The notes beneath the pieces were generated by a model, which was not told where the DNA came from, made no database searches, and saw only the letters and a list, made by a program, of their open reading frames with translations. Shown piece by piece: positions 8,587-17,129 of a stretch of 60,554 bases of DNA. Position 1 is the stretch's first letter; each line of letters begins with the position of its first letter. The stretch spans positions 1 to 60,554 of the forward strand of contig JAFGJV010000054.1 of the NCBI GenBank assembly GCA_016928955.1, read 5' to 3'. The position numbers and the translations under genes are program-made. Source of the stretch: Spirochaetales bacterium. GTDB taxonomy: Bacteria; Spirochaetota; Spirochaetia; Treponematales; UBA12059.

Positions 8587-8615
8587 TTGCGGGCCACCGG
8601 CATTGGACGTACACT
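8587..8615 (+). promoter_or_regulatory. Promoter of histidine kinase, leaderless type
   Basis: TTGCGG (8587-8592), a 17-base spacer, TACACT (8610-8615), then exactly 6 bases to the ATG at 8622. No Shine-Dalgarno sequence is present. Confidence 0.6.
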
Positions 8616-8621
8616 GGACCT

Positions 8622-9770
8622 ATGGTTACAGGCCGGCGGAACGCCGAAAGTGCAACAGGGGAGGGCGGACGCTCGGACCTTCCGTGGGATAGGTGGTTCA
8701 GGCTGAGCCCAACCCCCATGTGGGTGGAGGATTTCAGTCCGCTCAAGCGGCTTATGGACGGCCTCATAGCGCAAGGTGTGGCAGACGCGGCGGCCTGGCT
8801 CAAAGACAATCCGGACGCCGCCTTGGGCCTGGCCCGGGACATACGCGTGCGTGACGTCAACCAGGCCGCCGTAGACATCCTGGAGGCCGATAGCCGGGAC
8901 CAGCTGATCGGCGATCTGACAGGCGGCTTTGACGACGAGTCGTACGGGCCCTTTCTGGATGAACTGGCCCGCATAGCCGGTGGCGAGCGTCGCTTCAGCA
9001 TCGACATAAGCGCCCGTTCGTTCAAGGGCCGGAAAAAGCTCCTCCGCATGCAGTGGACAGCCGCCCCCGGTCACGAGGAAGACCTGTCCACGGTCGTGCT
9101 CAGCGCCGTCGACCTCACCGACCTGGTGGAGGCCGAACAGCGCCTGCGCGTAGCCCTTACGGACAAGGAATTCCTCTTGCGCGAGATCCAGCACAGGGTC
9201 AGGAACACCCTGAGCCTGATAGAATCGCTCATCGGTCTCCAGGCCGAACGCTCGCCGGCAGCCGCGGAAGCGCTGAACGCCTCGGCGCGCCGGGTCGAGA
9301 TGCTGGAGCTCGTCCATGATTCGCTCTACCGAGAAGGCGATCCTTCCAAAGCCAAGCTGCGGGATTGCGTGGAAGGCGCGGTACGGCAAGTGGCTCACCG
9401 GGAACGAGCCGGGACAGAGGTACTCCTGGACCTGTCCTGCGACGAAGCCGACCTGGCCGTGGAACACGCTCCGTCAGTGGCCTTGATCGTGGGCGAGCTT
9501 GCGTCCAACGCCCTGCGTCACGGGGGGGTGGACGGACGGCGGCCCCAGGTAGGCATACGGGCCAGAATGGACCCCGACGGTAGGCTTGAGTTGACCGTTG
9601 CGGACAATGGCCGCGGTTTTGACCCCGCAGATGAGCAGGGCGGGAGCCTGGGGCTCAAGCTGGTCCGAGCCCTTGTGGAACAACTCGGCGGCACCATGGA
9701 TATCCACGCCTCCAACAGCGGCACCACGGTCAGCATGTCGCTTGGCCTCAACAGTGGCACAAAGCTTTGA
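8622..9770 (+). CDS. PAS-domain sensor histidine kinase (HisKA_2 type)
   Basis: 382 residues without membrane segments. A PAS-like sensor covers residues 25-165 (RWFRLSPTPMWVEDF onward). A HisKA_2 dimerisation domain has the phospho-acceptor His191 in LLREIQHRVRNTLSLIESL. It is followed by an HATPase_c domain with an N box (VGELASNALRHG) and a G1 box (VADNGRGFDP). The start at 8622 is the ATG in MVTGRRN; the upstream in-frame extension overlaps the divergent MFS gene and is not protein-like. The transcript is probably leaderless. No response regulator is adjacent, so the partner is unknown. Confidence 0.9.
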   Translation: MVTGRRNAESATGEGGRSDLPWDRWFRLSPTPMWVEDFSPLKRLMDGLIAQGVADAAAWLKDNPDAALGLARDIRVRDVNQAAVDILEADSRDQLIGDLTGGFDDESYGPFLDELARIAGGERRFSIDISARSFKGRKKLLRMQWTAAPGHEEDLSTVVLSAVDLTDLVEAEQRLRVALTDKEFLLREIQHRVRNTLSLIESLIGLQAERSPAAAEALNASARRVEMLELVHDSLYREGDPSKAKLRDCVEGAVRQVAHRERAGTEVLLDLSCDEADLAVEHAPSVALIVGELASNALRHGGVDGRRPQVGIRARMDPDGRLELTVADNGRGFDPADEQGGSLGLKLVRALVEQLGGTMDIHASNSGTTVSMSLGLNSGTKL

Positions 9771-9966
9771 CGCGCCAAGAGGTGTGGGGTTCCGCGCCCC
9801 AACAGGCTTTGTAAAGCGGTATACCACGGCGACTGTCCAGACGACATCAAAGCTTCGACACACCGGGGTAAGCGGTCAAAGGTATCTATAAAAAACCATT
9901 TATGAAGGCTCTTTTAAAAGTCGGACGAGTTTTGAAAGAACTACATATTGAGACGTGATGTGCGTA

Positions 9967-10040
9967 GCGGTTGCGATGTATGCAAACAACCGCGAGCAAT
10001 CGCAAAGCCAATTTCAGAAGTAACAGACTTTTGAAATTGG
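9967..10040. other. Inverted repeats upstream of glucosidase promoter
   Basis: The 508-base gap 9771-10278 has no gene. This part contains GCGGTTG (9967-9973) facing CAACCGC (9987-9993), and a 9-bp stem CCAATTTCA (10008-10016) with TGAAATTGG (10032-10040). They may be terminator or regulator sites; there is no T-run. The rest of 9771-9966 shows nothing I can name. Confidence 0.35.
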
Positions 10041-10087
10041 CTCTATGGTAAGGAAAAGGCCATAAAAAAGTACCGAAACCGGTTGCG
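10037..10087 (+). promoter_or_regulatory. Glucosidase promoter with LacI-type operator
   Basis: TTGGCT (10037-10042), an 18-base spacer and CATAAA (10061-10066) form a plausible promoter. The operator CGAAACCGGTTGCG (10074-10087) covers the expected transcription start. The same operator occurs twice before the sugar-binding protein gene at 16117. GAAACC/GGTTGC has the central CpG symmetry usual for LacI-family sites. Confidence 0.7.
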
Positions 10088-10130
10088 TAACCCGAAAAAC
10101 TGTCGTATTCTTCTCTTGTCCGAGCGGAAC

Positions 10131-10203
10131 GAGCGATCCGTGGACCATCCGGAGGCCCCGCGCGTGGGGCATCCTCCCTCCGGGGAAGCCACGGATCGTG
10201 CTC
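10131..10203 (+). promoter_or_regulatory. Large structured hairpin in the glucosidase 5' leader
   Basis: Three nested stems: GATCCGTGG (10135-10143) with CCACGGATC (10189-10197), CCGGAG (10149-10154) with CTCCGG (10178-10183), and GCCCC (10155-10159) with GGGGC (10166-10170). It lies between the operator and the ribosome binding site. No T-run follows, so it is more likely a stabilising or translation-modulating structure than a terminator. Confidence 0.5.
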
Positions 10204-10278
10204 GGCGCCTTCCTTGACTCAAGCACCCACATTTGGCGTGGCGTGGCTCGATGGCTTCCGGACGGACAAGGAGTATGC

Positions 10279-11604
10279 ATGGCACGTTTGGTTTTTCCCC
10301 CGGACTTTCTGTGGGGCAGCGCCACAGCCGCCTATCAGGTGGAAGGCGCGACCCGCGAGGACGGCCGGGGTGAGAGTATATGGGACGTTTTCTCCCGGCG
10401 GCCGGGGAGGGTGCATGCCGGGGAGAACGGCGACATAGCGGCCGACCAGTACCACCGGTACCCTGAGGACATAGAGCTGATGCGCGGGCTCGGGGCGGGG
10501 GCGTATCGCTTTTCCCTGGCCTGGCCGCGGGTGTATCCCGAGGGGAGGGGCAAGCTCAACCCCAAAGGTTTTGATTACTACCAACGCCTGGTGGACGCTC
10601 TCCTTGGCTCAGGCATCAAGCCTGTGGTGACGCTGTACCACTGGGATCTCCCCCAGGCTCTGGAAGAAAAGGGCGGCTGGACCGCGCGTGACACGGCGTA
10701 TGCCTTCGCGGATTACGCGTCGGCATGCTACACGGCTCTTGGAGACAGGGTGCGCGACTGGATTACCATCAACGAACCCTGGTGCTCGGCGTACCTCGGC
10801 TATGGACGCGGCGTGCACGCGCCGGGCCACCGTTCCGAGTCCATGGCCGCCAGCGCTGCCCACCACCTGAACCTAGCCCACGGCCTTGCCCTTGCGGCAT
10901 ACCGGGCGACGGGACAGGGCGGTTCGGTGGGCATAGCCCTGAACCTGTCCACGCCCCGCCCGGCTACGGCCAAGCCGGAAGACGCCGCGGCGGTGGAACG
11001 GCTTGTGGACAGGGACAGCCGCATGTTCACCGGGCCTCTGTTCGGCCACGGTTACCCTGAGGCCTATCTCAAGAAGGAAGGCCTTGCCCTGCCCGTGGAA
11101 CCGGGTGACATGGAGCTCATAGCGGCCCCCATGGATTTCCTAGGACTGAATTACTATTCCGAGCCGGCGGCGGTGGACGATCCGAGCGCGCCGCTCGGGG
11201 CAACGCACGCGCCGTCGGGCTATCCGGAGACCGGCATGGGATGGCCAATCGTGCCTCAGGGACTCCTGCGACAGCTCCGTTGGGCGACCCGAGAGTCCGG
11301 GGGCATACCGCTGTACATAACGGAGAACGGCGCGGCCTTCGAGGACAGGGTCCAGGGCGAGCGTGTCCACGACGAGGGACGCGTGGCATACCTGCGGGAC
11401 CATTTGGCCGTATGCTCGGAGGCCGTGCATGAAGGCTTGCCCCTCAAAGGCTATTTCCTGTGGTCGTTCATAGACAATTTTGAGTGGGCCTGGGGATATA
11501 GCCAGCGCTTTGGCATCGTGCACTGCGATTTCACAACCCTGGAGCGCAAGCCCAAGGACAGTTACTACTTTTACCGTGACGTCATAGCCGGCACGGCCGA
11601 ATGA
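10279..11604 (+). CDS. GH1 beta-glucosidase
   Basis: 441 residues, the full length of family 1 glycoside hydrolases, no signal peptide, hence cytoplasmic. The N-terminal FLWGSATAAYQVEGA signature is present. The acid/base is Glu166 in TINEPW and the nucleophile Glu349 in YITENGAAF. The start ATG has AAGGAG 5 bases upstream; the 27 in-frame codons before it are not family-like. The operator upstream matches that of the sugar ABC transporter. It therefore most likely hydrolyses a beta-glucoside such as cellobiose after import. Confidence 0.95.
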   Translation: MARLVFPPDFLWGSATAAYQVEGATREDGRGESIWDVFSRRPGRVHAGENGDIAADQYHRYPEDIELMRGLGAGAYRFSLAWPRVYPEGRGKLNPKGFDYYQRLVDALLGSGIKPVVTLYHWDLPQALEEKGGWTARDTAYAFADYASACYTALGDRVRDWITINEPWCSAYLGYGRGVHAPGHRSESMAASAAHHLNLAHGLALAAYRATGQGGSVGIALNLSTPRPATAKPEDAAAVERLVDRDSRMFTGPLFGHGYPEAYLKKEGLALPVEPGDMELIAAPMDFLGLNYYSEPAAVDDPSAPLGATHAPSGYPETGMGWPIVPQGLLRQLRWATRESGGIPLYITENGAAFEDRVQGERVHDEGRVAYLRDHLAVCSEAVHEGLPLKGYFLWSFIDNFEWAWGYSQRFGIVHCDFTTLERKPKDSYYFYRDVIAGTAE

Positions 11605-11610
11605 ACACCG

Positions 11611-11643
11611 GCCATCACGGGCTGCCCAGAGCCGCCCGTGATG
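11611..11643 (+). terminator. Hairpin after glucosidase gene
   Basis: CCATCACGGGC (11611-11621) pairs with GCCCGTGATGG (11633-11643) immediately after the stop codon. No clear T-run follows, but a second hairpin with a T-run lies at 11690-11715. Confidence 0.5.
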
Positions 11644-11689
11644 GATCCGGTCGCCGGGCCGCGCCGGCTATAGGAAGCTCTAAAGGGGC

Positions 11690-11789
11690 CTCTAAAAACT
11701 TCAGTTTTTTTGAGGGCTACCTTAGAAACCCTGCGTTTTCTGCCGAAAACGCAGGGAACCTCTACTAACCAAGGGGTTATTAGAGGTTC
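11690..11789. repeat. AT-richer cluster of nested palindromes (terminators or MITE-like element)
   Basis: Three perfect or near-perfect hairpins follow each other between the convergent glucosidase and LacI genes. CCTCTAAAAAC pairs with GTTTTTTTGAGG (about 11690-11715), with a T-run. CCCTGCGTTTTC (11729-11740) pairs with GAAAACGCAGGG (11745-11756). GAACCTCTA (11756-11764) pairs with TAGAGGTTC (11781-11789). The outer halves are also partly complementary (CTTCAGT near 11700, ACTGAAG at 11801-11807). It surely ends both transcripts; its overall symmetry also resembles a small repeat element. Confidence 0.55.
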
Positions 11790-11820
11790 CTAAAGTAAAG
11801 ACTGAAGATTTAAAAGGCTC

Positions 11821-12840
11821 CTAGAGCGAGGCCGCGCTGTCTCGCGCGATGAGTTGTGTCGCCACCCTCGGTACGCTTTCCGGCCGTATATCTTCCCCGG
11901 ACAGGATTCTCAGCATGAGTTCGGCGGCCTCCGTGCCCAGGCGAACGCGGTCCTGCCGTATAGTGGTCAGCGACGGGGTCAGGTACGCCGATACCTCGTA
12001 GTCGTCAAAACCGACAAAGGATATGTCGCCGGGTACAGACAGGCCGCGATCTCGGGCGGCGGCCATGGCCCCATAGGCTATGGTGTCGCAGGCCGCGAAC
12101 ACGGCGCTGGGGCTGGCGCCAGAATCCAGGAGGGCGTTCATGGCCTGTCGGCCCGCCTCTGCGTGCCAGTACGCGCATTCCACGGTCAGTTCTGGCTCAG
12201 CCTTGATGCCGCGGGCTGACAGTTCGTCCAGATAGCCAGAGCGACGCTCGAGGCCGGCCGGCGATTTTTCCGTGATGGGGCCGGAGAGGTGGGCGATGCG
12301 ACGGTGCCCCATATCGCAGAGGGCGGCAACGGCAGTCCTCGCTCCCTGGTAATTCTCCGATACAACGCGCGGCACGCCGGGGAAAGGATCGTTGGCGGAC
12401 ACGCAGGGCAGGTCCCCCGCCACCAGTTCGTCCATGCCCGTGTCGCCCAGGGACGTATTCACGATGTACACGCCGTCTATGTGGCGCATGCGGGCGTGAT
12501 CGAGGTAGTTGAGCTTACGCGGACCGAGTTGCCTGGACAGGAATATAAGCTCGTAGCCGGCCACCTCTATGCGCGACTTGAAGGCGTCTATGATACCGGC
12601 GAACAGGGGATGCTCCATGCCCCGGAGCATGTACAGGTCGTCGTATATGATGCCTATGAGGTAGCTTTTTTTTGTGGACAGGGCCTTGGCCATGGCGTTG
12701 GGCGTGTAGCCCATGCGCTTGGCCGCGTCCACGATGCGCTCGCGCGTGCGCTCGCTCACCTCGGGCGAGCCGTTGAGCGCCTTGGACACCGTGGGCGCGG
12801 AGTAGCCAGTTTCCTTGGCGATGTCGTAAATCGTCGTCAT
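11821..12840 (-). CDS. LacI family transcriptional regulator
   Basis: 339 residues. The N-terminal LacI helix-turn-helix TIYDIAKETGYSAPTVSKAL (residues 3-22) is followed by the hinge (YTPNAMAKAL) and a periplasmic-binding-protein-like effector domain to the C-terminus. It is the last gene of the sugar transporter operon; its ATG overlaps the stop of the upstream permease (ATGA). The CGAAACCGGTTGC sites before the transporter and the GH1 gene are its probable operators, giving local repression relieved by the imported sugar. Confidence 0.93.
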   Translation of the reverse strand: MTTIYDIAKETGYSAPTVSKALNGSPEVSERTRERIVDAAKRMGYTPNAMAKALSTKKSYLIGIIYDDLYMLRGMEHPLFAGIIDAFKSRIEVAGYELIFLSRQLGPRKLNYLDHARMRHIDGVYIVNTSLGDTGMDELVAGDLPCVSANDPFPGVPRVVSENYQGARTAVAALCDMGHRRIAHLSGPITEKSPAGLERRSGYLDELSARGIKAEPELTVECAYWHAEAGRQAMNALLDSGASPSAVFAACDTIAYGAMAAARDRGLSVPGDISFVGFDDYEVSAYLTPSLTTIRQDRVRLGTEAAELMLRILSGEDIRPESVPRVATQLIARDSAASL

Positions 12841-13682
12841 TCCTTGACGCCGCCTATCGTGATGCCAGCTATGATGTGCCGCGACATGAACGCGTAGAAC
12901 ACCAGGATAGGAACGATGGACACCGCTATGCCCAGGTATATTCCGCCGTACTCCGTGCGGTATATGTCGGTGCGCAGGAGCTGGACGAGCATGGGCAGGG
13001 TGTACTTGTCCTTGTCCGATAGCAGTATATATGGGGTGATGAAATTATTCCATGATCCTACAAAGCTGAAGATTGCCATGGTGGCCATGGCGGGAGCTAT
13101 CACCGGCGTCACGATGGTGTTGAATATCCTGAATTCGCTGGCCCCGTCCATACGGGCTGCTTCCACCAGCTCCAGGGATAGGACCGACTTCAGGTACTGC
13201 CTGATGAACAGGACGGTGGCCGGGGAGGCCATGGCCGGCAGGATCAGCGGCACAAAGCTGTCAAGGAGTTTGAGCTGGGCCATCATGCGGTAGAAGCCTA
13301 TCAGGCCGAGCTGGGGCGGCACCATGATGACCACCAAGATGACGCTCCAGAGAACCTTCTTGCCGCGGAACTGGAAGACGTGCAGGCCATACGCGGTCAT
13401 GGCCGAGAAGTACACGGCCACGGCCGTGGTAGCCAGGGCTATGAAGGCCGAATTGAAAAAGCCCCTGGTGATGTTGAAGCCCCGGTTGGTCAGGGCCTTC
13501 CAGTTGTGGGCAATCTGGTTGCCGGGCAGCAGCGACAGGCCCTGCTGGATGGCTTCCGTGGAGCGCGTGGCGTTGATGAGCATGAGGTAGATGGGCACCA
13601 CGGCGAGCATGGCAAAAAACGTGAATACGGCGTACACGGCTGTGCGGGACAGGCCGAGCCCCAGTCGGTGGCGGCTGATCAT
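12837..13682 (-). CDS. Sugar ABC transporter permease (MalG type)
   Basis: 281 residues with six predicted membrane segments. The EAA loop is visible (ELVEAARMDGASEFRIFNTI). The start is the ATG at 13682, which overlaps the stop of the preceding permease by 4 bases and has GGGAGGG upstream; an earlier in-frame ATG at 13724 lies within that gene. It pairs with the MalF-type permease in a CUT1-type uptake system for oligosaccharides. No ATPase gene is present, so a shared MsiK/MalK-type ATPase elsewhere is likely. Confidence 0.93.
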   Translation of the reverse strand: MISRHRLGLGLSRTAVYAVFTFFAMLAVVPIYLMLINATRSTEAIQQGLSLLPGNQIAHNWKALTNRGFNITRGFFNSAFIALATTAVAVYFSAMTAYGLHVFQFRGKKVLWSVILVVIMVPPQLGLIGFYRMMAQLKLLDSFVPLILPAMASPATVLFIRQYLKSVLSLELVEAARMDGASEFRIFNTIVTPVIAPAMATMAIFSFVGSWNNFITPYILLSDKDKYTLPMLVQLLRTDIYRTEYGGIYLGIAVSIVPILVFYAFMSRHIIAGITIGGVKE

Positions 13683-14671
13683 CGAGCCCTCCCTTCCTCG
13701 TGAACGGCGTTCCTGCGGAGCCACGCGGCGCTCGGGCCGAACTTGCCGGGCCGGAGCTGGCTCGGGTGGTGCCTGTCGCGCATCACGGCGTACATGAGGA
13801 TGGCGGCCGTGGACGTGAGGAGGAAGAGGCCAGTGGATATGGCGGATGCGTACGCGTAGTTGTTCGAGCCCGTGAAGGCGTGGTTGTACAGGTACACGGC
13901 CGTTGTCAGGATGGATCCGTCCGGGTCGCCCCTGCGGTTGGTGATCAGGTACGGTATGTCGAACATCTGCATGCCGCCTATCATGCTGGTGACAAGGATG
14001 TACAGCATGACCGGTTTCAGCATGGGCAGGGTAACGTGGCGGAACATCTGCCTGGCGTTGGCTCCGTCTATGACCGCCGATTCATAGAGAGCCACGGGTA
14101 TGCCGGCTATGCCGGCTGATATCATGATGAGCGTGTGGCCGTACCACATCCAGAACTGGATAAAGGCCACAATCAGCCTCGTGAAGGTCGAATCCCGGAA
14201 AAAGTTGAACGCCACGTCCCTCATGCCAGCCTGGACCAGGGCCTGGTTGATGGGACCATTGGGGTAATAAAACAGCGTTGCGTACAGGACCGCTATACTC
14301 GCGGCGGTCAGCAGGTTGGGAAGATAGAAGATGGCCTTGAACAGGCCCTGGGCCTTGAGCCGGAGCCGCACGTCCGAGCACCAGACGGCGAACAGGAGGG
14401 CCAGGCCGAGCTGGGGGATAAAACTGATGCCCCATATCAACCAGGTGTTCGAAAAGGCCTTCCAGAAATACGCGTCGGAAACAAGGTGGACGAAATTCTC
14501 CAGGCCGACGAATTTGAAATTCCTGGACATGCCGCGGAAGTCGGTTAGTCCCAGGGCAAAGGTGTATATGATGGGGTAGAGCTGAAGGGCCAAGAAGGCG
14601 ACGACGAAGGGTAGTACGAACAGGTAGCCTTGTCGTTCCAGCCTGGCCCGGGTACCGAGCGCGTTCCGCAT
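13679..14671 (-). CDS. Sugar ABC transporter permease (MalF type)
   Basis: 330 residues with six membrane segments. The first is GYLFVLPFVVAFLALQLYPI and the EAA loop is ALYESAVIDGANARQMFRHV. It is the second gene of the operon, 135 bases after the binding-protein gene. That gap contains a small GGCGGG/CCCGCC hairpin (14703-14717) which may keep binding-protein mRNA more abundant than permease mRNA. Confidence 0.93.
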   Translation of the reverse strand: MRNALGTRARLERQGYLFVLPFVVAFLALQLYPIIYTFALGLTDFRGMSRNFKFVGLENFVHLVSDAYFWKAFSNTWLIWGISFIPQLGLALLFAVWCSDVRLRLKAQGLFKAIFYLPNLLTAASIAVLYATLFYYPNGPINQALVQAGMRDVAFNFFRDSTFTRLIVAFIQFWMWYGHTLIMISAGIAGIPVALYESAVIDGANARQMFRHVTLPMLKPVMLYILVTSMIGGMQMFDIPYLITNRRGDPDGSILTTAVYLYNHAFTGSNNYAYASAISTGLFLLTSTAAILMYAVMRDRHHPSQLRPGKFGPSAAWLRRNAVHEEGRAR

Positions 14672-14806
14672 GGGGTGTTCTCCTCAGGGCTCTAGCGGCC
14701 AAGGCGGGATACCCGCCCAAAACCGCCAGCCGGAGCCCTGCGAAGGCGTCCGGCCGGCGGGTACCGCCTTGATCAGCATCCGGGAGACAGAGCTCCCGGT
14801 GCCGGC

Positions 14807-16117
14807 TTATTGGACCGAGAGTTCGGTGAACTGGCTGGCAACGGCAGCCTTGAAGTCGGCAAGAGCCTCGTCCAGGGGTTTTTCCCCGTTCACATACGCG
14901 TTCATCTGTTCCTGGAACAACACTTCGATCTCCTGGTCGTAACCGGTGAGCACCTTGGCTGATATGTTGCGGGCCATGTCCGCAAAAGCAGCGTAGTGGT
15001 TCTGACCGGACAGGAAGGGCTCAACATAGCTGTCCTTGATCTTGTTGACCACGGCCATGTTGGATACCAGGTCGCCGGTTTCCTTGGCCCAGGGTTCCAG
15101 GAAATCCGGGTCCGTGGTCAGGAACCGTATCAGGTCCAGGGCCAGATCCTTCTGCTTGGTGTCGGCAAAGGCACCGAGCCATGTACCGCCCCAGAAATAG
15201 GGCATGGGGCCCTGTATCATGGCCCAGTCGCCCGAGGTATCGGAACTGCCGTCCGCCGCTTTGGCGTTGGCCTTGAGGACGTAATGGAGGCCCCAGGTGG
15301 GCAGGAAGTAGCCGAATACCTCCACGGGGGCGCCGCTTTCGTCGGTCAGGGTGCCTTTCATGCCGGCAAACCAGCCCTCTCCCCACTGTGCCTGGCGGCC
15401 TTCGTAGTCGTTGTCATGGAACAGCTTGCCCTGTTCCATCATTTTGACCATCAGGGGATCGATGCCGAATACGCTGTCCTTTACCCAGGGCACGGTTCTG
15501 CCGGACTTGTATACCTGGAACAGGTCTCCGACTGACGACACGATCACGGCTCTGCCGCCGGATTTCTGCTTCAGTTCCTCAGCCACGTCAAGGAATTTGT
15601 CAAAGTCGGACAGCATGGCCTGCACGGCCACGGGGTCGTCGGTGCCCAGGTACTTTTTGGCCATGGAGCGGCGGTAGAAGTACGCGCCGGGCGTGGCCTG
15701 CCAGGACAGGCCCATTAGCTTGCCCCGTGAGTCCAGGGCGGCGTCCTTGGTGTACTGGACCGTATCCTTGGCCGCTGACGCGATGGGGGCCAGATCCAGC
15801 ATGAATCCTGTGTCAACGTACCCTTTAATGTACGCCGCTTCCAGGGCAAAGACGTCCGGCGCACCCTGGCCGCTCTGGAGAACCGGCTTCAGTTTGGACT
15901 GGTACACGTCATTCGGCACCATGACAAACTCGATCTCGACATCCGGGTTCAGCGCCTTGTACTTGTCCAGCATGCCGCCCAATTCGTCGCTGAATGACCA
16001 CACCACCAGTTTTTTGGGACCGGTGTCCTTGGGAGCGCACGCGCTCAAAACCACCAGGGCGGCGACCGTCAAAGCGAGCGCCGCGGCGAATATTCGCCAC
16101 GTTCCACGTTTCCGCAT
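14807..16117 (-). CDS. Sugar-binding lipoprotein of ABC transporter
   Basis: 436 residues. The N-terminus has a positively charged start, a hydrophobic stretch and the lipobox VLSAC at about residues 22-26, so it is exported and lipid-anchored. The rest fits family 1 extracellular solute-binding proteins (VVWSFSDELGGMLDKYKA near the N-terminus). AGGAGG lies 8 bases before the ATG. It is the first gene of the operon and is controlled by two LacI-type operators just upstream. The likely substrate is a beta-glucoside, from the co-regulated GH1 enzyme. Confidence 0.93.
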   Translation of the reverse strand: MRKRGTWRIFAAALALTVAALVVLSACAPKDTGPKKLVVWSFSDELGGMLDKYKALNPDVEIEFVMVPNDVYQSKLKPVLQSGQGAPDVFALEAAYIKGYVDTGFMLDLAPIASAAKDTVQYTKDAALDSRGKLMGLSWQATPGAYFYRRSMAKKYLGTDDPVAVQAMLSDFDKFLDVAEELKQKSGGRAVIVSSVGDLFQVYKSGRTVPWVKDSVFGIDPLMVKMMEQGKLFHDNDYEGRQAQWGEGWFAGMKGTLTDESGAPVEVFGYFLPTWGLHYVLKANAKAADGSSDTSGDWAMIQGPMPYFWGGTWLGAFADTKQKDLALDLIRFLTTDPDFLEPWAKETGDLVSNMAVVNKIKDSYVEPFLSGQNHYAAFADMARNISAKVLTGYDQEIEVLFQEQMNAYVNGEKPLDEALADFKAAVASQFTELSVQ

Positions 16118-16209
16118 ACCATGAGCCTCCTATACCGTGCTACTTGTCGCGTCCGTGTCGCCATCCCCTGCGCCGGAGCATGGCTGCGTGGCTTGTCCTC
16201 GCAAGCTCA

Positions 16210-16251
16210 CGAAACCGGTTGCATTATACACCGAAACCGGTTGCAGTCCAG
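16210..16251 (-). promoter_or_regulatory. Transporter promoter with twin LacI operators
   Basis: CGAAACCGGTTGCA occurs at 16210-16223 and again at 16232-16245, 22 bases apart (two helical turns). On the minus strand TATAAT (16228-16223) lies between them, with a weak -35 around 16246-16251. Binding at both sites would block RNA polymerase. Confidence 0.75.
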
Positions 16252-16259
16252 TAAAAAAA

Positions 16260-16922
16260 TCAATTTTCTTGCTCTTTTCTGTCTCCTGCCCTAAAACACG
16301 CTCCATCCTTTCCATTATCGAGCCAGAGGCGCAGCCCGAGAGAGCCCAGGAAGCTTTCCTGGCAACGCAGGCTGAAAAAGCCTACATGGCTTATGTCTTG
16401 GCGATACCACCACGCGGAAAAGGCCCGGGCGTCAGCTGGCGGTCGGCCGGTCCTGATAAAGAGAAACCCGCCCGGCGCAAGGCGGGAAGCAGCGAGACGC
16501 AACGCGTCGCCCGGCCAGTGCATATGCTCGGCAACCTCGTGGAGCACGATGGCGTCCCACGTGGCGTCTGTCCAGGCGCAATCGGGATGGAAAAAAGGAT
16601 CCCATGACGATACGTTGAAGTCCCGTTCGGTCAAGAGAGCCGACAGGGCCGGCTCGGGGCCGCACCCGTAGTCCAGGACGCGCGCCCCCGGAGCCAGCGC
16701 TGGCATGATCAGCTCGTCAACAAAGCCGGTAAGCCAGGAGCGGTATCCGGGGTCGGCAGGGTCGTTTCTGTGAAGCAGATAGCGCTTTCGCTCGTCGTCG
16801 CCCGTAGGCAGATGGCTCTGGGCAAGCTGCAGGTATCCGCACTCGCTGCACGACTCGTATCTTGAGAGCGGAGCGCTTGGCCCAAGAGCGTCGGTGGGCG
16901 ACCCGCATAGCCTGCACGTCAT
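16260..16922 (-). CDS. Class I SAM-dependent methyltransferase with N-terminal zinc ribbon
   Basis: 220 residues. The N-terminus MTCRLCGSP ... CSECGYLQL carries four cysteines of a zinc ribbon. The SAM-binding motif is RVLDYGCGPEPALSALL at about residues 80-96, and a methyltransferase-like HEVAEHM follows. The start at 16922 places MTCRLC first; the longer frame adds 14 non-conserved residues. The -10 box TACACT ends 6 bases before the ATG and there is no ribosome binding site. The substrate is unknown. Confidence 0.82.
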   Translation of the reverse strand: MTCRLCGSPTDALGPSAPLSRYESCSECGYLQLAQSHLPTGDDERKRYLLHRNDPADPGYRSWLTGFVDELIMPALAPGARVLDYGCGPEPALSALLTERDFNVSSWDPFFHPDCAWTDATWDAIVLHEVAEHMHWPGDALRLAASRLAPGGFLFIRTGRPPADARAFSAWWYRQDISHVGFFSLRCQESFLGSLGLRLWLDNGKDGACFRAGDRKEQEN

Positions 16923-16928
16923 GCGTAC

Positions 16929-16957
16929 AGTGTAGCGTTGGCGCGCCCGAAGGGCCA
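16929..16957 (-). promoter_or_regulatory. Leaderless-type promoter of the methyltransferase
   Basis: On the minus strand TACACT (16934-16929) is followed by six bases and the ATG at 16922. The -35 at 17-base spacing (TGGCCC) is poor. Confidence 0.45.
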
Positions 16958-17129
16958 GCAGCATAGCGGGGCCTTGTAACCGGCGGCTGCCCCGGATCGC
17001 ACTGCCTTCCGTCCTTGACTAAGGTTACGTGCCTGTGTAGCTTGTGCTTGAACGCTTGGATCCCCCAAGGGCAGGCCGATGGCTATACGCTCATCCGCCG
17101 CCCGTCATGGACCGAGACGCGAGGTGATC

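Noticed and set aside
8226-9467. 413-residue minus-strand frame
   Set aside because: Antisense to the histidine kinase and overlapping the MFS gene; the Arg/Gly/Pro-rich translation is typical of shadow frames in GC-rich DNA.
9474-9863. Minus-strand frames after the histidine kinase
   Set aside because: Overlap the kinase C-terminus and lack ribosome sites.
14672-14806. Separate promoter for the permease genes
   Set aside because: The gap between binding-protein and permease genes holds a small hairpin but no convincing -35/-10 pair.
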